The notes beneath the pieces are model-generated. The model did no database searches and was not told the DNA's origin. It saw only the letters and a list, made by a program, of their open reading frames with translations. DNA of 64,000 nucleotides, from assembly GCA_944474755.1 (NCBI GenBank), contig OX104114.1, positions 27,861,220 through 27,925,219 on the forward strand, read 5' to 3'. This document shows, in pieces, positions 24,240 to 36,954 of this stretch. How positions within the stretch are numbered: the first letter of the stretch is position 1; every line of letters begins with the position of its first letter. The stretch is from Limnoperna fortunei (Eukaryota > Mollusca > Bivalvia > Mytilida > Modiolidae). Position numbers and translations under genes: made by a program.

Positions 24240-24588
24240 TAAATTTAAAATCGAACACAAATATAGATTTTGTTGATATTACCGATGCGGCACTATACTA
24301 TGACGTAGGTTGATAAAAATTAATTTGTTAAATCCGACAAATGTTTTATATGAATAAGTATATGAATAAATTTAATACGAATGTAATGTTATCCAGTTTA
24401 AAGTTCATTCAGGCTAGTGCGTATTTTTACCACAGAACTCTGTAAAATACCCGTAATTATTACCTTACTGGATAAAATAATGTCTGAAGACTACATATTT
24501 GTTAACCATTATGTCTCGTCGTAGGCGGATGAAGTTTTCGCTGAAAACGGCGATACCACAGAGCACCACAAAACTATAAGCTCCTTTT
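24240..24588. other. Spacer between repeats B and C
   Basis: About 350 bp of non-coding sequence. TTATCCAGTTTAAAG (near 24390) recurs as TAATCCAGTTTAAA near 26410, hinting at a shared older repeat. No gene was seen. Confidence 0.35.
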
Positions 24589-26042
24589 TAGCTCACCTGA
24601 AGGGTCAGGTGAGCTATTGTCATCACTTGGCGTCCGTCGTCGTCAACTTTTCTTTAGAAATCTTCTCCTCCAAAACCACTGAAGGGATTGCTTTGAAACT
24701 TTGCACACATCATCAGTAAAATGTCCTCTACCAAGTTTGCACAAATCATGGCCTCAGACCAACCAACATGGCCGCCATGGCTAAAAATAGAACGGGGGGG
24801 GGGGGGGGGCAAAATACAGTTTTTTGCTTATAGTTCAAAAAGTATAACAGATACAGGAAAACTAAAGAGACCTTCCTTCCTCAGCATCGAAAGCTATACA
24901 TTACACCACTGGGTCAAAGTTTTATGATGACTCCTTGTAGGAGTTATTGCCCTCTAATTGTCAAAATTGATGATTTTTGCCATTTTTGCCTCAAAATGTT
25001 AAAATTATTAGAACTAGAGAAAAAGTTAGCATTGCTTAATTGTTCTGCTCTATGAGGGCTACAAAAATGACTCAAGGGTCAAGATTGTCTGATTAACCGT
25101 TTAAGAGTTATTCCCCTTGAACTGTTTTTTTAATCGGTTTTAATTGATTTTTTAAAATCTCCTCTGAAACAACTGAAAGTACTGCTTTGAAACTTTGTAC
25201 ACATCATCCGTCAAATGTCCTCAACCAAGTTTGCATCAACCCTGACTGCACATTAACCAACGTGGCCACCATGGTTAAAAATAGGACAGAGGGGGGTGGG
25301 GGGTAAAATACAGTTTTTGGCTTATATTTAAAAAAGTGTAACAGATACAGGAAAACCGAAGAGACATGCCTTCATCTGCATCAAAAGTTCTACGAAACAC
25401 TCCATTGGGTTGAAGTTGTATGATGACTCCTTATAGGAGTTATTGCCCTTTAATTGTCGAAATTGATTTTTTTTTACATTTTTGCCTCAAAATCAAAAGT
25501 ATTAGAACTAGAGAAAAAGTTAGCATTGCTTAATTGTTCTGCTTTATGAGGGCTACTAAAATGACTTTAGGGTCAAGATCGTCTGATGAACCGTTTAGAA
25601 ATAATTCTCCTTCAACATTTTTTTAATCAATTTTACTTGATTTAAAAAAATCTTCTCCTCTTAAACCAATGAAAGGACTGCTTTGATACATCATCATTAG
25701 GACGTCCTCTACAAAAATTGTGCAAATCATGACACCTGACTACCTACATAGCTACGTTGGCTTAAAACTTAAAATAGAAAAAAAGGGGGGGGGGAGTCGA
25801 GAGAGTTTTCGACTGATAGTTAAAAAAGTATAACAGATACAGCAAATTTGAAGTGAACCTCCCTTCTCCCTCTAAGCATCAAAAGCTCCTCCTTATAGGA
25901 GTTATTTCCCTTAAAAGGTCAAAGTTAATGATTTTTTCAGATGTATTGGGAAGTTCTTATAGAAAAGAAAAGCTGGATAAAAAAGGGTTGTTTGGTTTCA
26001 AGTTCAGGTGAGCGATACAGGCTCCTGGGAGCCTCTAGTTTT
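24589..26042 (+). mobile_element. Hairpin-headed interspersed repeat, copy C
   Basis: It has a perfect-looking head hairpin (AGCTCACCTGA-AGGG-TCAGGTGAGCT), a CGTCCGTCGTCGTC spot, G-runs, the TGACTCCTTATAGGAGTTAT words, and the tail GGCTCCTGGGAGCCTCTAG. The inside is an imperfect repeat of about 700-bp blocks sharing AGATACAGGAAAACCGAAGA-type sequence. The frame at 24721-24927 is an artefact of this repeat. Confidence 0.7.
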
Positions 26043-26197
26043 TCTTAAAGCGCCATCTTCTTAAAATCATATGTTATACCTACTACAGAACTGCATAATT
26101 TAAGAAATGTCATATGTAGAGCAAGGCATTCCTCATTTAAAAACATATATAAAATATTATAAATTGTTTAAAATAAATATTTCTTATATTTCTTACA

Positions 26198-27980
26198 TCG
26201 CGAAAAAATGAAAATTTAATATGTTACTCTTCAAATAAAAAGAAATATAATTGCCTTTTGATGTTTTATTGTATTCTTTACCGTTACGCTTCTAGAGTGG
26301 ATAAAAGGTGGTAAAATTTTGTCTATGGGAGCCGCCATATTGACAGTATTTTATCACGTGACTGCGTTTGTGACGTGATAAATGTAATTATCCAGTAAAT
26401 ATGATAAATAATCCAGTTTAAAAATACGTTTTTCTGCATTAGCTCTTTGAACAATATATAAACTGTGGCGATGACTAATGACCGGCTGACAATTTTACCA
26501 AATACGTTTTAATGTTTTAATGATCTTTGTTTTAATAGAAGCATTTTAGACACAAATTTTAACCTGTCTTTATTTAACTCAGATATAATTTACCTAAATA
26601 ATAATTGTAAATAAAATTCCGTGGATAATTTTGCACGTCTTGAAACGGCAGTTGTACCTGGACGTGTAAATCATCTCTCGTTTATGAAGGGTAATTAACA
26701 TAATTAGCAGGTAAACAAACAGGATGTTTATTGCAATTACTAGATCATTTGACGCCGACTTTGAAGTATGAATATTCTGACTTTTTCAAAAGCTAACCAG
26801 ATTAAAGGTTAATCATGTAATTCGAAATTAGAAAGGCACACCCCCTCCTGCCAAGGACAGGTATGTTTTGAATACACCGAAGTGTCAGAACACGGGATGT
26901 ATATAAGATTTCGAATACCTTTAGATGCCAAGTCAGAGGAAGTGTAAAACTTACACATTAACTCAAATATACACAACATTACATGTAAAATTTTGGAAAC
27001 TGTGTTACGCACACACACGCACAATAAATGTTACCAGAAATAATAATTATATTTATTAACAATAATAATAATTATAAATGTACTAAACGTGAAGTGAAAT
27101 TTTGATGCGCGAAAACCAGAGTATTTAAAAATATTTCATGTAATGACCATTATTTCTTAAATAGTCAACTTCGCAAATATTTTGTATAAAAAAGTTTCGT
27201 TCAATATGTTGCTTAATCTGATTAAGTTGAAAATAATAATACGAACAATTTTCAATTTAATTAATATTTATGGACTTTTTTCCTATCAAAACTGACTTTT
27301 TTCCTGTGACTTTCTTTCCGTTTACCGTTGTTGCTGCTGTGGAAATAGTCTTAAGTAGAAGTCTTTAAACTTGTTAACTACTTGTTACACAAGTCGGGTT
27401 TTTTTGCATATATTTATAGGTTATTTACGTTTTTTGAAACGAGATGCGTTTTCTCTTTCATATCTCATCGAAGGGCGACAACCCTGAGATGAGATGTTGA
27501 GAAAATGCATCGAGTTTCATAAAACGAAAATAATCTGTTTATCGCTGTTTTGTAACATTGTGACGTCACAGTGTTACTTAACGACGTCTTGACAGCGAGC
27601 TGAGATGGGCTCATCTCAAGCTAGTAGAGTGAGATGGAATAATATCGCAAACAAAGATCAAAAGAAAATACTGCAAAATACCGATAAATAGATCAGGAAT
27701 ACGAAACGTAATCTTTCCATTACCTTGTCTTATAGTTCAACCTTCTGTTATTGACCGTTTCGCTTTATTATCATACGACGACCTTTAAGGTACTTGGATG
27801 TCTAGTATCGCCATCTAGTGACGAGATGGTGACAAGATGGCGGACCTCCATAAGTGCATTTTTTACACGGTAAATTCCATGCAGAAACTTAACCACTGAA
27901 AATATAATAAAACATCAAGAGGCAAATGTGTTTCTTTTTAGTTGAAGAATAACATATCAAATTTTCATTTTTTTCGCGAA
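26198..27980. repeat. Inverted repeat pair enclosing about 1.5 kb
   Basis: CGCGAAAAAATGAAAATTTA (26199) and the next 80 bp match the reverse complement of 27900-27980, which ends AAATTTTCATTTTTTTCGCG. Weaker similarity extends inwards to GCCGCCATATTG (near 26330) and AAGATGGCGGAC (near 27835). Between them lie a short palindrome around TTTATCACGTGAC (26351-26386), a GTCACAGGAAA-type repeat end (about 27265-27329) and a fold-back (27421-27533). These could be degenerate ends of one element or two inverted copies of a dispersed repeat. Confidence 0.5.
27421..27533. mobile_element. Fold-back element rich in GAGATG words
   Basis: TTATTTACGTTTTTTGAAAC and GAGATGCGTTTTCTC pair with GAGAAAATGCATCGAGTTTC and GTTTTATGAAAC-type sequence at the right. 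The loop holds ATCTCATCGAAGGGCGACA, itself a small hairpin. No coding frame. Confidence 0.5.
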
Positions 27981-27999
27981 TTTTCCCTTTAATAGTGTA

Positions 28000-29990
28000 G
28001 TGACCCCAGATAAGTTTTGTATGTGGTTATTTTCTTGCAACATCTTATGATATGTTCCAACACTAAGCAAAGAATTATGGTAAATCCCGAAAATTATTTT
28101 TTAATAACATTGATTTGGATTTATTTTAAGGGTTTTTTGGAGTATTTTAGGAAATACATATTTGCTTCATAATTTTATTTATTAATAATCTAAAGTTGTG
28201 GTTTGTCATTTTTTATACACAGCCAAACGAGTGTACTTCCGTCTGTCCGTGCCTAGGGGGTTTCCAGATGATAACTTGATTGTATTTGAACTTTGCACAT
28301 CAATTAAATACCACAAAATGAAGATCAAGATCGATTTTCAGCACAATCCAATTTGTAGTTTTCGACTTGGACCAATTCAAGGTTTTTTTGGGTCAACAGT
28401 TGGTGGGTCCAGATGATAACTTGAAAACATGTCAACAGATTTTTTTTTAAAACTTTGCACAGTTGTTAAGTACTATAAAATGAAGATCGGGCTGAATTTT
28501 CAGCACAATCCCATTTCTAGTTTTGAGTTGTGCCACTTATTTGAAATAATTTTTGTAGGTCCCGGGTCAAGGTAAAAATTGTCTTTTGAGATGGATTATT
28601 ATCATGCTCGGCTGTTCTTGTAGGCAGATATGTAATTCAGTAAAATGTGTTCATGAATATTAAAAAAAATGCAACATGGCGGGGTATCATTTAATGTCCC
28701 ATTAAATGTCATATTTCCCCCACAGTAATTAATAGTACAATTCAAACTATGAGTGCATTGTGAAATCGCAAGTATATTGTTGTTAGAATGATGATTTGGA
28801 CAGGTATATGTTAATCATATGCTTTTAGCTACCTGTAAAGTGCCTACATGATTATAAATACAAGCTGAAAAGGGGATTATTTGAATTGGTGTCATGGATT
28901 GCATTCATCATCATCAGCAGAATGGTCTGTAAACATATAAATTTCAATCTTTTCTTGAGCCTCTTGTTCATATGTCCAAAGATATGTTTTTTATTCTGAT
29001 ACTAAATTCCATATGGCTGAAAGGACCTAACTTGACATTAAAACCTATGGGAAGCAAAATATTAACCTACATGTACAATAAAAATTTCTTATCAGAAAAT
29101 GAAAAGCTGATTGAAGCCATATTGTATATTAATGTTTATAGGATATGTCTTGTCTAGTTTGTTTTTTGTTTAATTGAAAATATTAAAAGCCGGCAGACAC
29201 CACATTTTTAATATAAGCCTGCAGAAAAATGTTGACAAAGTTTGTGAAACCATTTAACCAATTTAAACAAAAACATATGAACAACATTTAATGGTTGGTT
29301 CTCTACAGTTTTATTTTATACCGATCTGAAATTTAACATGACGGCCTCCATAGGACTTAATATGGTGGTTTAAAGTGCACTAAGGCACTTGGGAGCCTGG
29401 TTGAATACTTCTACAATAAATGTTCTATTTATTGAACAATAAACTTTAATGTGAACAGAACAACTTTGTATATCATTGAATTTGCAAGTGTACTGATCTT
29501 GCCAAAGTAACTTGCGTCTGACAATATGAAAATCATTATATGTAACTGGTGCTGATTGTGGGCCAACACAAGATGTCTCCCAAACGAACAACCATTGCCA
29601 CTATAATGTTCAGCATGTTGAAAATCCCCAAATACATTTTTTTTCCAAAATAATTCAATGTCTTATATAATGACCCCCGTTTCCATGGAAATGGCAGCCA
29701 TTTTGAAAATTTCAAAAGTGGATTGCAAAACTTTAGGTCACCCTTAACATGTTCCCAAAGTTTCATATTAATTGGACATTGAATTGTTTCATGAAAGCAC
29801 GTCTTTTATATAGCGTACATAACCCATTTTGCAATAAATTTTTGATGTCGAAAAGTATGAGTAAATCAAGGGTATAGGTGTATAGTTTTATTTGTACTCG
29901 TTCATAACAAGGAATAATTTTCACATTAAAAATGCAAAATAGATTATAAGCAAATTAATTTTCATTGCAAAACAGATTAAAAACTCCAAC
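28000..29990. other. Intergenic DNA, nothing firm
   Basis: CGTCTGTCCGTGCCTAGGGG (28240) followed by TTTGAACTTTGCACA looks like part of a common invertebrate interspersed repeat, and a diverged second copy follows at about 28410-28520. No supported gene. Two overlapping - strand frames (29370-29766) lack family signatures. Confidence 0.35.
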
Positions 29991-30044
29991 CGGTTAACCA
30001 CTTGGTATATCGTTCTTGGTACTAGTGCAAAAATGCAAGAGAGT

Positions 30045-30184
<140 letters not shown>

Positions 30185-30293
30185 GATTACAGATTACTTA
30201 TTCTTAAAATTGGAAAATGTTCCTATAGATACAGAACCATCATCTAGAATTTTTATAAATAATTTATGGACAATAAATTACCATGCATTTGTT

Positions 30294-30443
30294 AATATAA
30301 CTGGAAACTACCGCAGGTCGGGGGTTCTCTCCGGGTACTCCGGCTTCCTCCCCCAATAAAAACTGGGCGCCATGAAATAGCTGAAAAATTGCTGAAAGTG
30401 GCGTTAAACACCATTCAAACAATCAAACAATATAACTGGAAAC
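30294..30443 (+). mobile_element. 5'-truncated SINE with 15-bp target duplication
   Basis: The insert (30309-30428) runs GGGGGTTCTCTCCGGGTACT, CCGGCTTCCTCC, ATGAAATAGCTGAAAAATTG, AGTGGCGTTAAACACC and an AAACAATCAAAC tail. It is flanked by an exact 15-bp repeat, AATATAACTGGAAAC (30294-30308 and 30429-30443), the mark of LINE-driven retroposition. Only the 3' part is present; the tRNA-derived head is missing. Confidence 0.85.
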
Positions 30444-30839
30444 CGAAACGTGTGGATAGATACATAAACTGAAAACAGCGCGGGACGGCAGAAGATTCAC
30501 GGACTAGTCACAAGGAATTATTGCACAATTGGGTTTAATTGAAAAACGGGTTAAATACTTTCTCTCACTTAAAGAAACGTTTTGAAGACAGAAAGTTATG
30601 AGTAAACAGAGATGTAAATGAACATCGATGTTTGAACGTTTGCTTACGATGAAAATAATTATAATATCACAATTACAATACACATGCGATCACTTCAGGA
30701 ATTACACTTCAATTAATTGATTAAAACAAATTACAAACGATATTTATAAATCAGTTTTTGAAACTTGCCGCCGATTTCTCAAGTTAGCTAAGATTTCTTT
30801 TTCTGTAAATTCGAATTTCAGTGTAACACATTTTTATTA

Positions 30840-31250
30840 TGGCACCGCCACGCTCTATAGTGGACGCTCAATCGTGATCAGTCTGTCCGTCCGTCCGTTG
30901 TGCAGGGCGTCCATCCGTCCGAAACTAATCGTGTCGGAGCTGTAACTTTTCTATCTTGTGAGGTAGGCCTTTGATGTTTGGTATGTGGGTAGATAAAATC
31001 ATGGCGATGTGCCGCATACCGTGGTTGTAGACCTTGAGCTTTGACCGCAAGGTAACGTTATTGCTTTCTGAATGACAAATTCATGTCAGGTCTGTAACTT
31101 TTTTATCGTTTAAAATCGGGCTTTTGATATTTGGTATGTGGGTAGATAATATCAAGGCGATGTGTCGCATACCGTTGTTGATGACCATTTACTTTGAACT
31201 TTGACTTGACGCTCGGCGGGGCCCACAGAGATGGATACCATCTTGGTGAT
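30840..31250 (+). repeat. Interspersed repeat with CCGTCCGTCCG head
   Basis: TCTGTCCGTCCGTCCG near 30880 is followed by two related blocks, each containing GCTGTAACTTTT or TCTGTAACTTTT, a TTTGATGTTTGGTATGTGGG-like word, GTAGATAA and ATGGCGATGTG or AAGGCGATGTG, spaced about 135 bp. This is a non-coding repeat with an internal duplication. Confidence 0.5.
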
Positions 31251-31527
31251 ATCAAATTTTTCTTTCATTTTGTAATCCAAGATATTCAGGTCTAGAAATT
31301 TTTTTTTCATTAAACCGATGAAATTGTTATCCTTGAAAATGAACGTCACAGGACGAACTATTTTTTCGAGTACCGTTTTCAAGGGGTGAACTTATAAATC
31401 TCTAGCAACCCGGTCTGAAGATAATGGTATGAACAATCTATATTAATGATTTGGTAATACAATTACTAAAGATTCGTGTGATTTTACTTCATTTTCATTT
31501 AAATAACACTGAAAAATCATCACAATA

Positions 31528-33010
31528 GTCCAGAGTGGAGGCACATGTGTAAAGGTCTTTGTCAAAAGTCCAGAGTGGATACACATGTTTATAGGTCTCT
31601 GTCAAAAGTCCAGAGTGGATACACATGTATATAGGTCTTTGTAAAAAGTACAGATGAGAGGCACATGTGTATAGGTCTTTTCAAAAGTCCAGAATGGAGG
31701 CACATGTGTATAGGTCTTTGTCAATAGTCATAAGTGGATATACATGTGTATATGTCTTTGTCAATAGTCCAGATTGGAGACACATGTGTATAGGTCATTG
31801 GCAATAGTCCAGAGTGGATGCATGTTTGTATAGGTCTTTGTCAATAGTCCAGAGTGGAGACACATGTGTATAGGTCTTTGTCAAAACTCCAAAGTGGATA
31901 CACATGTATATAGGTCTTTGTCAAAAGTACAGATTAGAGGCACATGTGTATAGGTCTTTTCAAAAGTCCAGAATGGAGGCACATGTTATAGATCTTTGTT
32001 AATAGTCCAGATTGGAGGCACATGTGTAATGGTCTTTTCAAAAGTCCAGAATGGAGGCACATGTTAAAGATCTTTGTCAATAGTCCAGATTAGAGGCACT
32101 TGTGTATAGGTCTTTGTCAAAGGTCCAGATTGGAGGCACATGTCTATAGATCTTTGTCAATAGTCCAGATTGGAGACACATGTGTTTAGGTCTTTGTCAA
32201 AAGTCCAAAGTGGAGGCTCATGTCTATAGATCTTTGTCAATAGTCCAGAGTGGAGGCACATGTGTATAGGTCTTTGTCAATAGTCATAAGTGGAGGTACA
32301 TGTGTATAGGTCTTTGTCAATAGTCCAGAATGGATGCACATGAGTATAGGTCTTTGTCAATAGTCCAGCGTGGAGGCACATGTCTATAGATCTTTGTCAA
32401 TAGTCCAGATTGGATACACATGTACATTGTATATAGGTCTTTTGTCAAAAGTCCAGAGTGGATACACATGTATATTGGTCTTTGTCAAAAGTACAGATTA
32501 GAGGCACATGTGTATAGATCTTTGTCAATAGTCCAGATTGGAGGCACATGTGTACAGGTCTTTTCAAAAGTCCAGAATGGAGGCACATGTTAAAGATCTT
32601 TGTCAATAGTCCAGATTGGAGGCACATGTGTATATATAGGTCTTTGTCAAAGGTCCAGATTGGAGGCACATGTCTATAGATCTTTGTCAATAGTCCAGAT
32701 TGGAGACACATGTGTATAGGTCTTTGTCAAAAGTCCAAAGTGGAGGCTCATGTCTATAGACCTTAGTCAAAAGTCCAGATTGGAGGCACATGTGTATAGG
32801 TCTTTGTCAAAGGTCCAGATTGGAGGCACATGTCTATAGATTTTTGTCAATAATCCAGAGTGGAGGCACATGTGTATAGGTCTTTGTCAATAGTCATAAG
32901 TGGAGGTACATGTGTATAGCTCTGTCAATAGTCCAGAATGGATGCACATGTGTATAGGTCTTTGTCAGTAGTCCAGAGTGGACGCACATGTGTATAGGTC
33001 TTTGACAAAA
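31528..33010. repeat. 40-bp minisatellite, about 37 units
   Basis: Units begin GTCCAGAGTGGAGGCACATG and continue TGTATAGGTCTTTGTCAAAA, about 40 bp each, for nearly 1.5 kb with many point variants and some 39- or 44-bp units. Variant units recur in order: blocks at 31900-32260 and 32460-32760 share the same succession, so larger segments were also duplicated. Since 40 is not a multiple of 3, the 88-residue reverse frame (32445-32711) is not protein. Confidence 0.95.
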
Positions 33011-33546
33011 GTAAAGCAATTTCATACATAATCTATGTCCTAAAGAAGTCAATCTTACAACATAACGCACTTTTAATATAATTTCAAATGTACATTGACC
33101 TTGTCATATTTTGTGGCATTTTTACACATCTTTTAACTGTTTTTCAACCATAAGATCAGTTTTCTTTAAAAAAAATGACACTGTTATTACCTGTTATAAT
33201 GAAAATAAAACCATGTTTGCTGTTAATAGTCAGAAAACTGTTACTGTAACTGTTTTACAGATTTTTTCTGTTATCTCTTAATTCATTTTATTCACCACCT
33301 TTTTAATGTAATAGAGTCTTCCTATGAACGGAGGAATATACTTAAGATCACATACGAGTTCCTATAGAAACACGGAATAATGTATCGATTAGATTCTGCT
33401 GTTATCTGTTTCTTCAGTTTGTGAACTTATTGTTTTCTGATTTCTTGTGTAAATTGATGTTATCTCTTATCATTATCTAAAATTAAGTATGTATTTAGTC
33501 AGAATCTGAAAAAATATCGATTGATTCAAGCTGTGTGATAAAAAAC

Positions 33547-33700
33547 CTTGTATCATCTATATATGTGATACAAGATGTACTTTTGTCGGAACTACTTCTT
33601 GACGTCACAATGAATGGTATAACCAATGATTCGTTGAATGACTTTCATTCCATGAATGAAATATGACGTCATAATGCGTGTGACGTTAGGGGCTATATTT
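33547..33700. repeat. Short hairpin and CRE-like words
   Basis: CTTGTATCATCTATATATGT is followed by GATACAAG (a stem at 33547-33574). GACGTCAC (near 33601) and TGACGTCAT (near 33663) flank AATGAATGG/CCATGAATG words. This may be a small fold-back element; a regulatory role is not shown. Confidence 0.3.
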
Positions 33701-33797
33701 TATAAACAAATGCTTCGTTGAATGTTAAATTTTAAATTGTAAACATTCAGTTTTGTTCTGCTCTTTGTATACTTCTTAATTTTAGATAAACTTATTA

Positions 33798-33948
33798 CAT
33801 ACATTTAAGTGTAGGTACAACTACCTGTATCACGTCTCGACAGTTGCATACATTCGCATCACAACTCGACGCTGCGCGTCTCGTAGTGATACGAATGTAC
33901 ACAACTGTCTCGACGTGATACAGGTAGTTGTACCTACACATAATGTAT
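33798..33948. mobile_element. Long palindrome, about 150 bp
   Basis: The left arm TGTAGGTACAACTACCTGTA, TCACGTCTCGACAGTTG, TACATTCG pairs with the right arm CGAATGTA, CAACTGTCTCGACGTGA, TACAGGTAGTTGTACCTACA, around a GACGCTGCGCGTC core. Near-perfect pairing suggests a recent fold-back element. It ends about 65 bp before the TIR element at 34015. Confidence 0.7.
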
Positions 33949-35289
33949 GTAATGTATATTTATTTTACATTTACTGTTTTGGGAAAAATAAAAATTTGTT
34001 AACCTGTTAATTGACCCAGCAAACACATGACGTAAATCTAACGTTGGTTATAAGTTGTGAGAATGTCGGATCTGACGTTTCTTATCTACAACGAAAATGC
34101 AACGTTGTTGTTACGTCTTTAATTCATAACGTAATTAAGCACGTTTAATTGACGTTGTTAAAACGTTGTCAAAAATAGCAACATTTGTATAAAATTGTGT
34201 AGACGTTGTTAAAATCACGTAAAACATAACGTCAATTCAACGTGTTTGTTACGTTACAATAAACTTAGCGAACATATTTGCAACGTCCTTGTAACGTTTA
34301 TTTGTGTTCGACTTATTAAGAACCCATATACGATTTTTGGGAAAAATAGTGTGTTGCCGGGTTGGAGTAGATGGGGATTAGATATTTATAAATATTTTAC
34401 AGTTTAACAGGTATGTTTTTAAATAAAGAATATAGTTTAAATATTTTAAAACAAATCATATTAAACTATTTTTCTTTCTGTTTAAAAATCTTTCCTTTAT
34501 TGAAGATAGATGGAGGGTTTCGACATAATCTTTACATTTTAATAAATAAATGAATTTCCATAAGAATTTAATTAGCATGTTCCTCCTCAATCTGTTTTGC
34601 TTTTTTTCAAATTATGTCTCTTACAGTGGTTTTTTATTGGCTGGCGACTTACGGGGTTGGGGGATTGCAACATAGATACTTTAATGGTATCAAATTTTAT
34701 GAATTTCTACCAGAATTTAATTAATATTTCCCGGTCAGTTTCGTTCGCTTTATTTCTCTGTATATCTCTTACAGTACAGTGGCTTTTTGTTCTTGCCGAT
34801 CGAATGTAAATAGCAGGGGTCATGAAATTACACAAGGGTCGTAAAACCACACGTGCACGCGTAATTTGATATCTTTTGAGTGTTTGCTTTTGAAACAAAG
34901 AAAACTGGGTCATTCGCCACATGAAAATAAAAGCACAGCTCAAAAGTAAGTACTATAATATACAAGATACAATAGACAAAATTCATAAGAAAACGTTAAG
35001 CATATTTTTGATATGTAATAATTCTTCTTTTAATTCCTTAAGAACACGAATTTGAATATTGTATATGTTTCATTGCGACATTCGCACAATTTAATTCCTT
35101 TTCCTCAAAATCACGTTCGAATATTTCAAGTTCTACTACACGCACTTGAGTCCTGTAACTGCCTATCGTTTAATTGAAAACAAGAATGAATAGGAATGCG
35201 TGTATAAAATGCAGTAATATTTTAGACCTAGTCACCAATTCCACATTGAAATGTATATAACTGAGTTACTTTATTATTTTCAAATTCAA

Positions 35290-35520
35290 ATTAATCATGC
35301 AAGGCCATAGTAATGTATATATACATGTAAATAATTTTTTTTCCGTCTGTCAGATGAGACGTAAAACTGGTGCCTCGTGTACAGTATTCCATCAACTAGC
35401 ACGTAAAAGATCCCATTGGCATCATTCGATAAGAGTAGGCGCACGCGCCGCTGCCATGGCACGACCCGTACTTGCTGCTAGCGTCTTGGTTCTCTAGCTG
35501 GATGCAGCTTGATAGATAAA
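35290..35520 (+). mobile_element. SINE-like block (GATGAGACGTAAAACTGGTG)
   Basis: GATGAGACGTAAAACTGGTG, then CCTCGTGTACAGTATTCC and CACGTAAAAGATCCCATTGG, resembles a conserved non-coding block found in many invertebrate short interspersed repeats. Recognition is from memory of the pattern only; tail and duplication were not found. Confidence 0.35.
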
Positions 35521-35639
35521 TCTACTTCCACTAAGTCTTTTTTGGTTGCGGCATTTCTGCCCCCTTTTATCATTTCACTTATAATATTTATGGCCTATAA
35601 ATCCCCAAAAATACAAATAAATAGTTAAAAAAAAATTAT

Positions 35640-36025
35640 ATAAAAGCCATTAGGCAATAAGTCCGTGCGAGACCGTTTTACGGTAGTCAAGGACGTAAAA
35701 ACCCCCATAAGTAAGTAAGACCTAGTCATGTCATAAATGTCAGAGGAAAGCATACACTGTCTGCTCACTCTGCAGATGGAAGACCTCGACGATAGGTCAG
35801 AGTGCGGAAACGCTCCTACTCATGTGGGGTACTGGAGTAGGCCAACGTTACATCGGAGCAGCCCGGCCGCTAGTAGAACATATGCTGCCGAGTTCTTCGA
35901 CTAGGTATCCCGAAAACCGGGCTTCGACAAACCCACCATAGTGGAGTCCATGGACTACTAACAACCGTCCGACCGAGGGTATATATTTATCAGTGTAGGA
36001 CGTTAAAACCCCCGACAAGAATAAA
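35640..36025. repeat. GC-richer interspersed repeat
   Basis: A markedly GC-richer island inside AT-rich DNA. GACGTAAAAACCCCCATAAG (35694) and GACGTTAAAACCCCCGACAA (36000) bracket it as near-repeats, suggesting an element with a GACGT(T)AAAACCCCC tail inserted beside an older tail. No ORF of note. Confidence 0.4.
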
Positions 36026-36954
36026 AAGACCTATTCATTTGGGTCTTACAATGTATTTATAGTTGATCTTATTTCGTGAAATATGTCCGTAAAGTATTTC
36101 AGCCAGTCAACATTTTCTTATGTGCATTTGGACCCAAACTGAAATATTTTGTAAACATCGCTTATACAGGAAATAATCAGGTTCCTATTATTATTCTTTC
36201 ATTTTTGCACATATTTCAGTAGAATTAAGATTATATGTATATTAAAATCATTTATTGTTTTTTTATCGTCGTACAAGCTCAAGCTGCATACTGCTCTGGG
36301 TGGTAGCTCTGGTTGGGACTCCAAACGGCGAATGATGAAGACAATGGCAGCAATGCATTATGGTCTGACTACAGTTTAAGAGGGAAAACAGGAAAGCTCC
36401 CATTACTGAATCTTTCTTTGTGTTGTCAGATGATCATAGGTAAGTTATTTTCTAAATCATTGTATTATAAATAATAATCAATCCACAACACAGGGTTGTT
36501 ACGTGTTACGCGATATGTAATATAAAAAGGAAGAGCAAAAATGTTTTTGTCAACACTTTTAAATAATTATTATTTTGACCAATATGAAACTGTAAACCCT
36601 TATCAATCTTTGCAAATGACAATTTATCGAAATGCAACTACTGTTAACCAGATGACAAAAAAATACCGAAAGATTTATTAATTTTCTTCTTCTTCAGGGG
36701 CATACAGAAAAAAATAATCATTCGTCAGCAACAGAAATGGATGCGAAGGAGATTATAACGGAATGCCTAAAACATGCCCCTAATTGATCCAGATATAAGG
36801 TAAGTTTAATAATTGCTAACATAGGGAAAACCAAATAATACTGTATTCAGAACATAGATTGTCTCAAAACATTTTCAGATTTATGTTAGTTTTTATTTAA
36901 TTGTGGTTGACGCAACTTTCAGAAATTTTTCAGCTGTATAATGACGTCCAGGTT

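Noticed and set aside
27562..27570. TGACGTCA as a cAMP-response promoter element
   Set aside because: A single 8-bp match with no gene nearby; expected by chance in repeat-rich DNA.
32445..32711. 88-aa reverse frame with repeated CLQSGLLTKIY motif
   Set aside because: Produced by the 40-bp minisatellite; the unit is not a multiple of three and the frame breaks with each indel.
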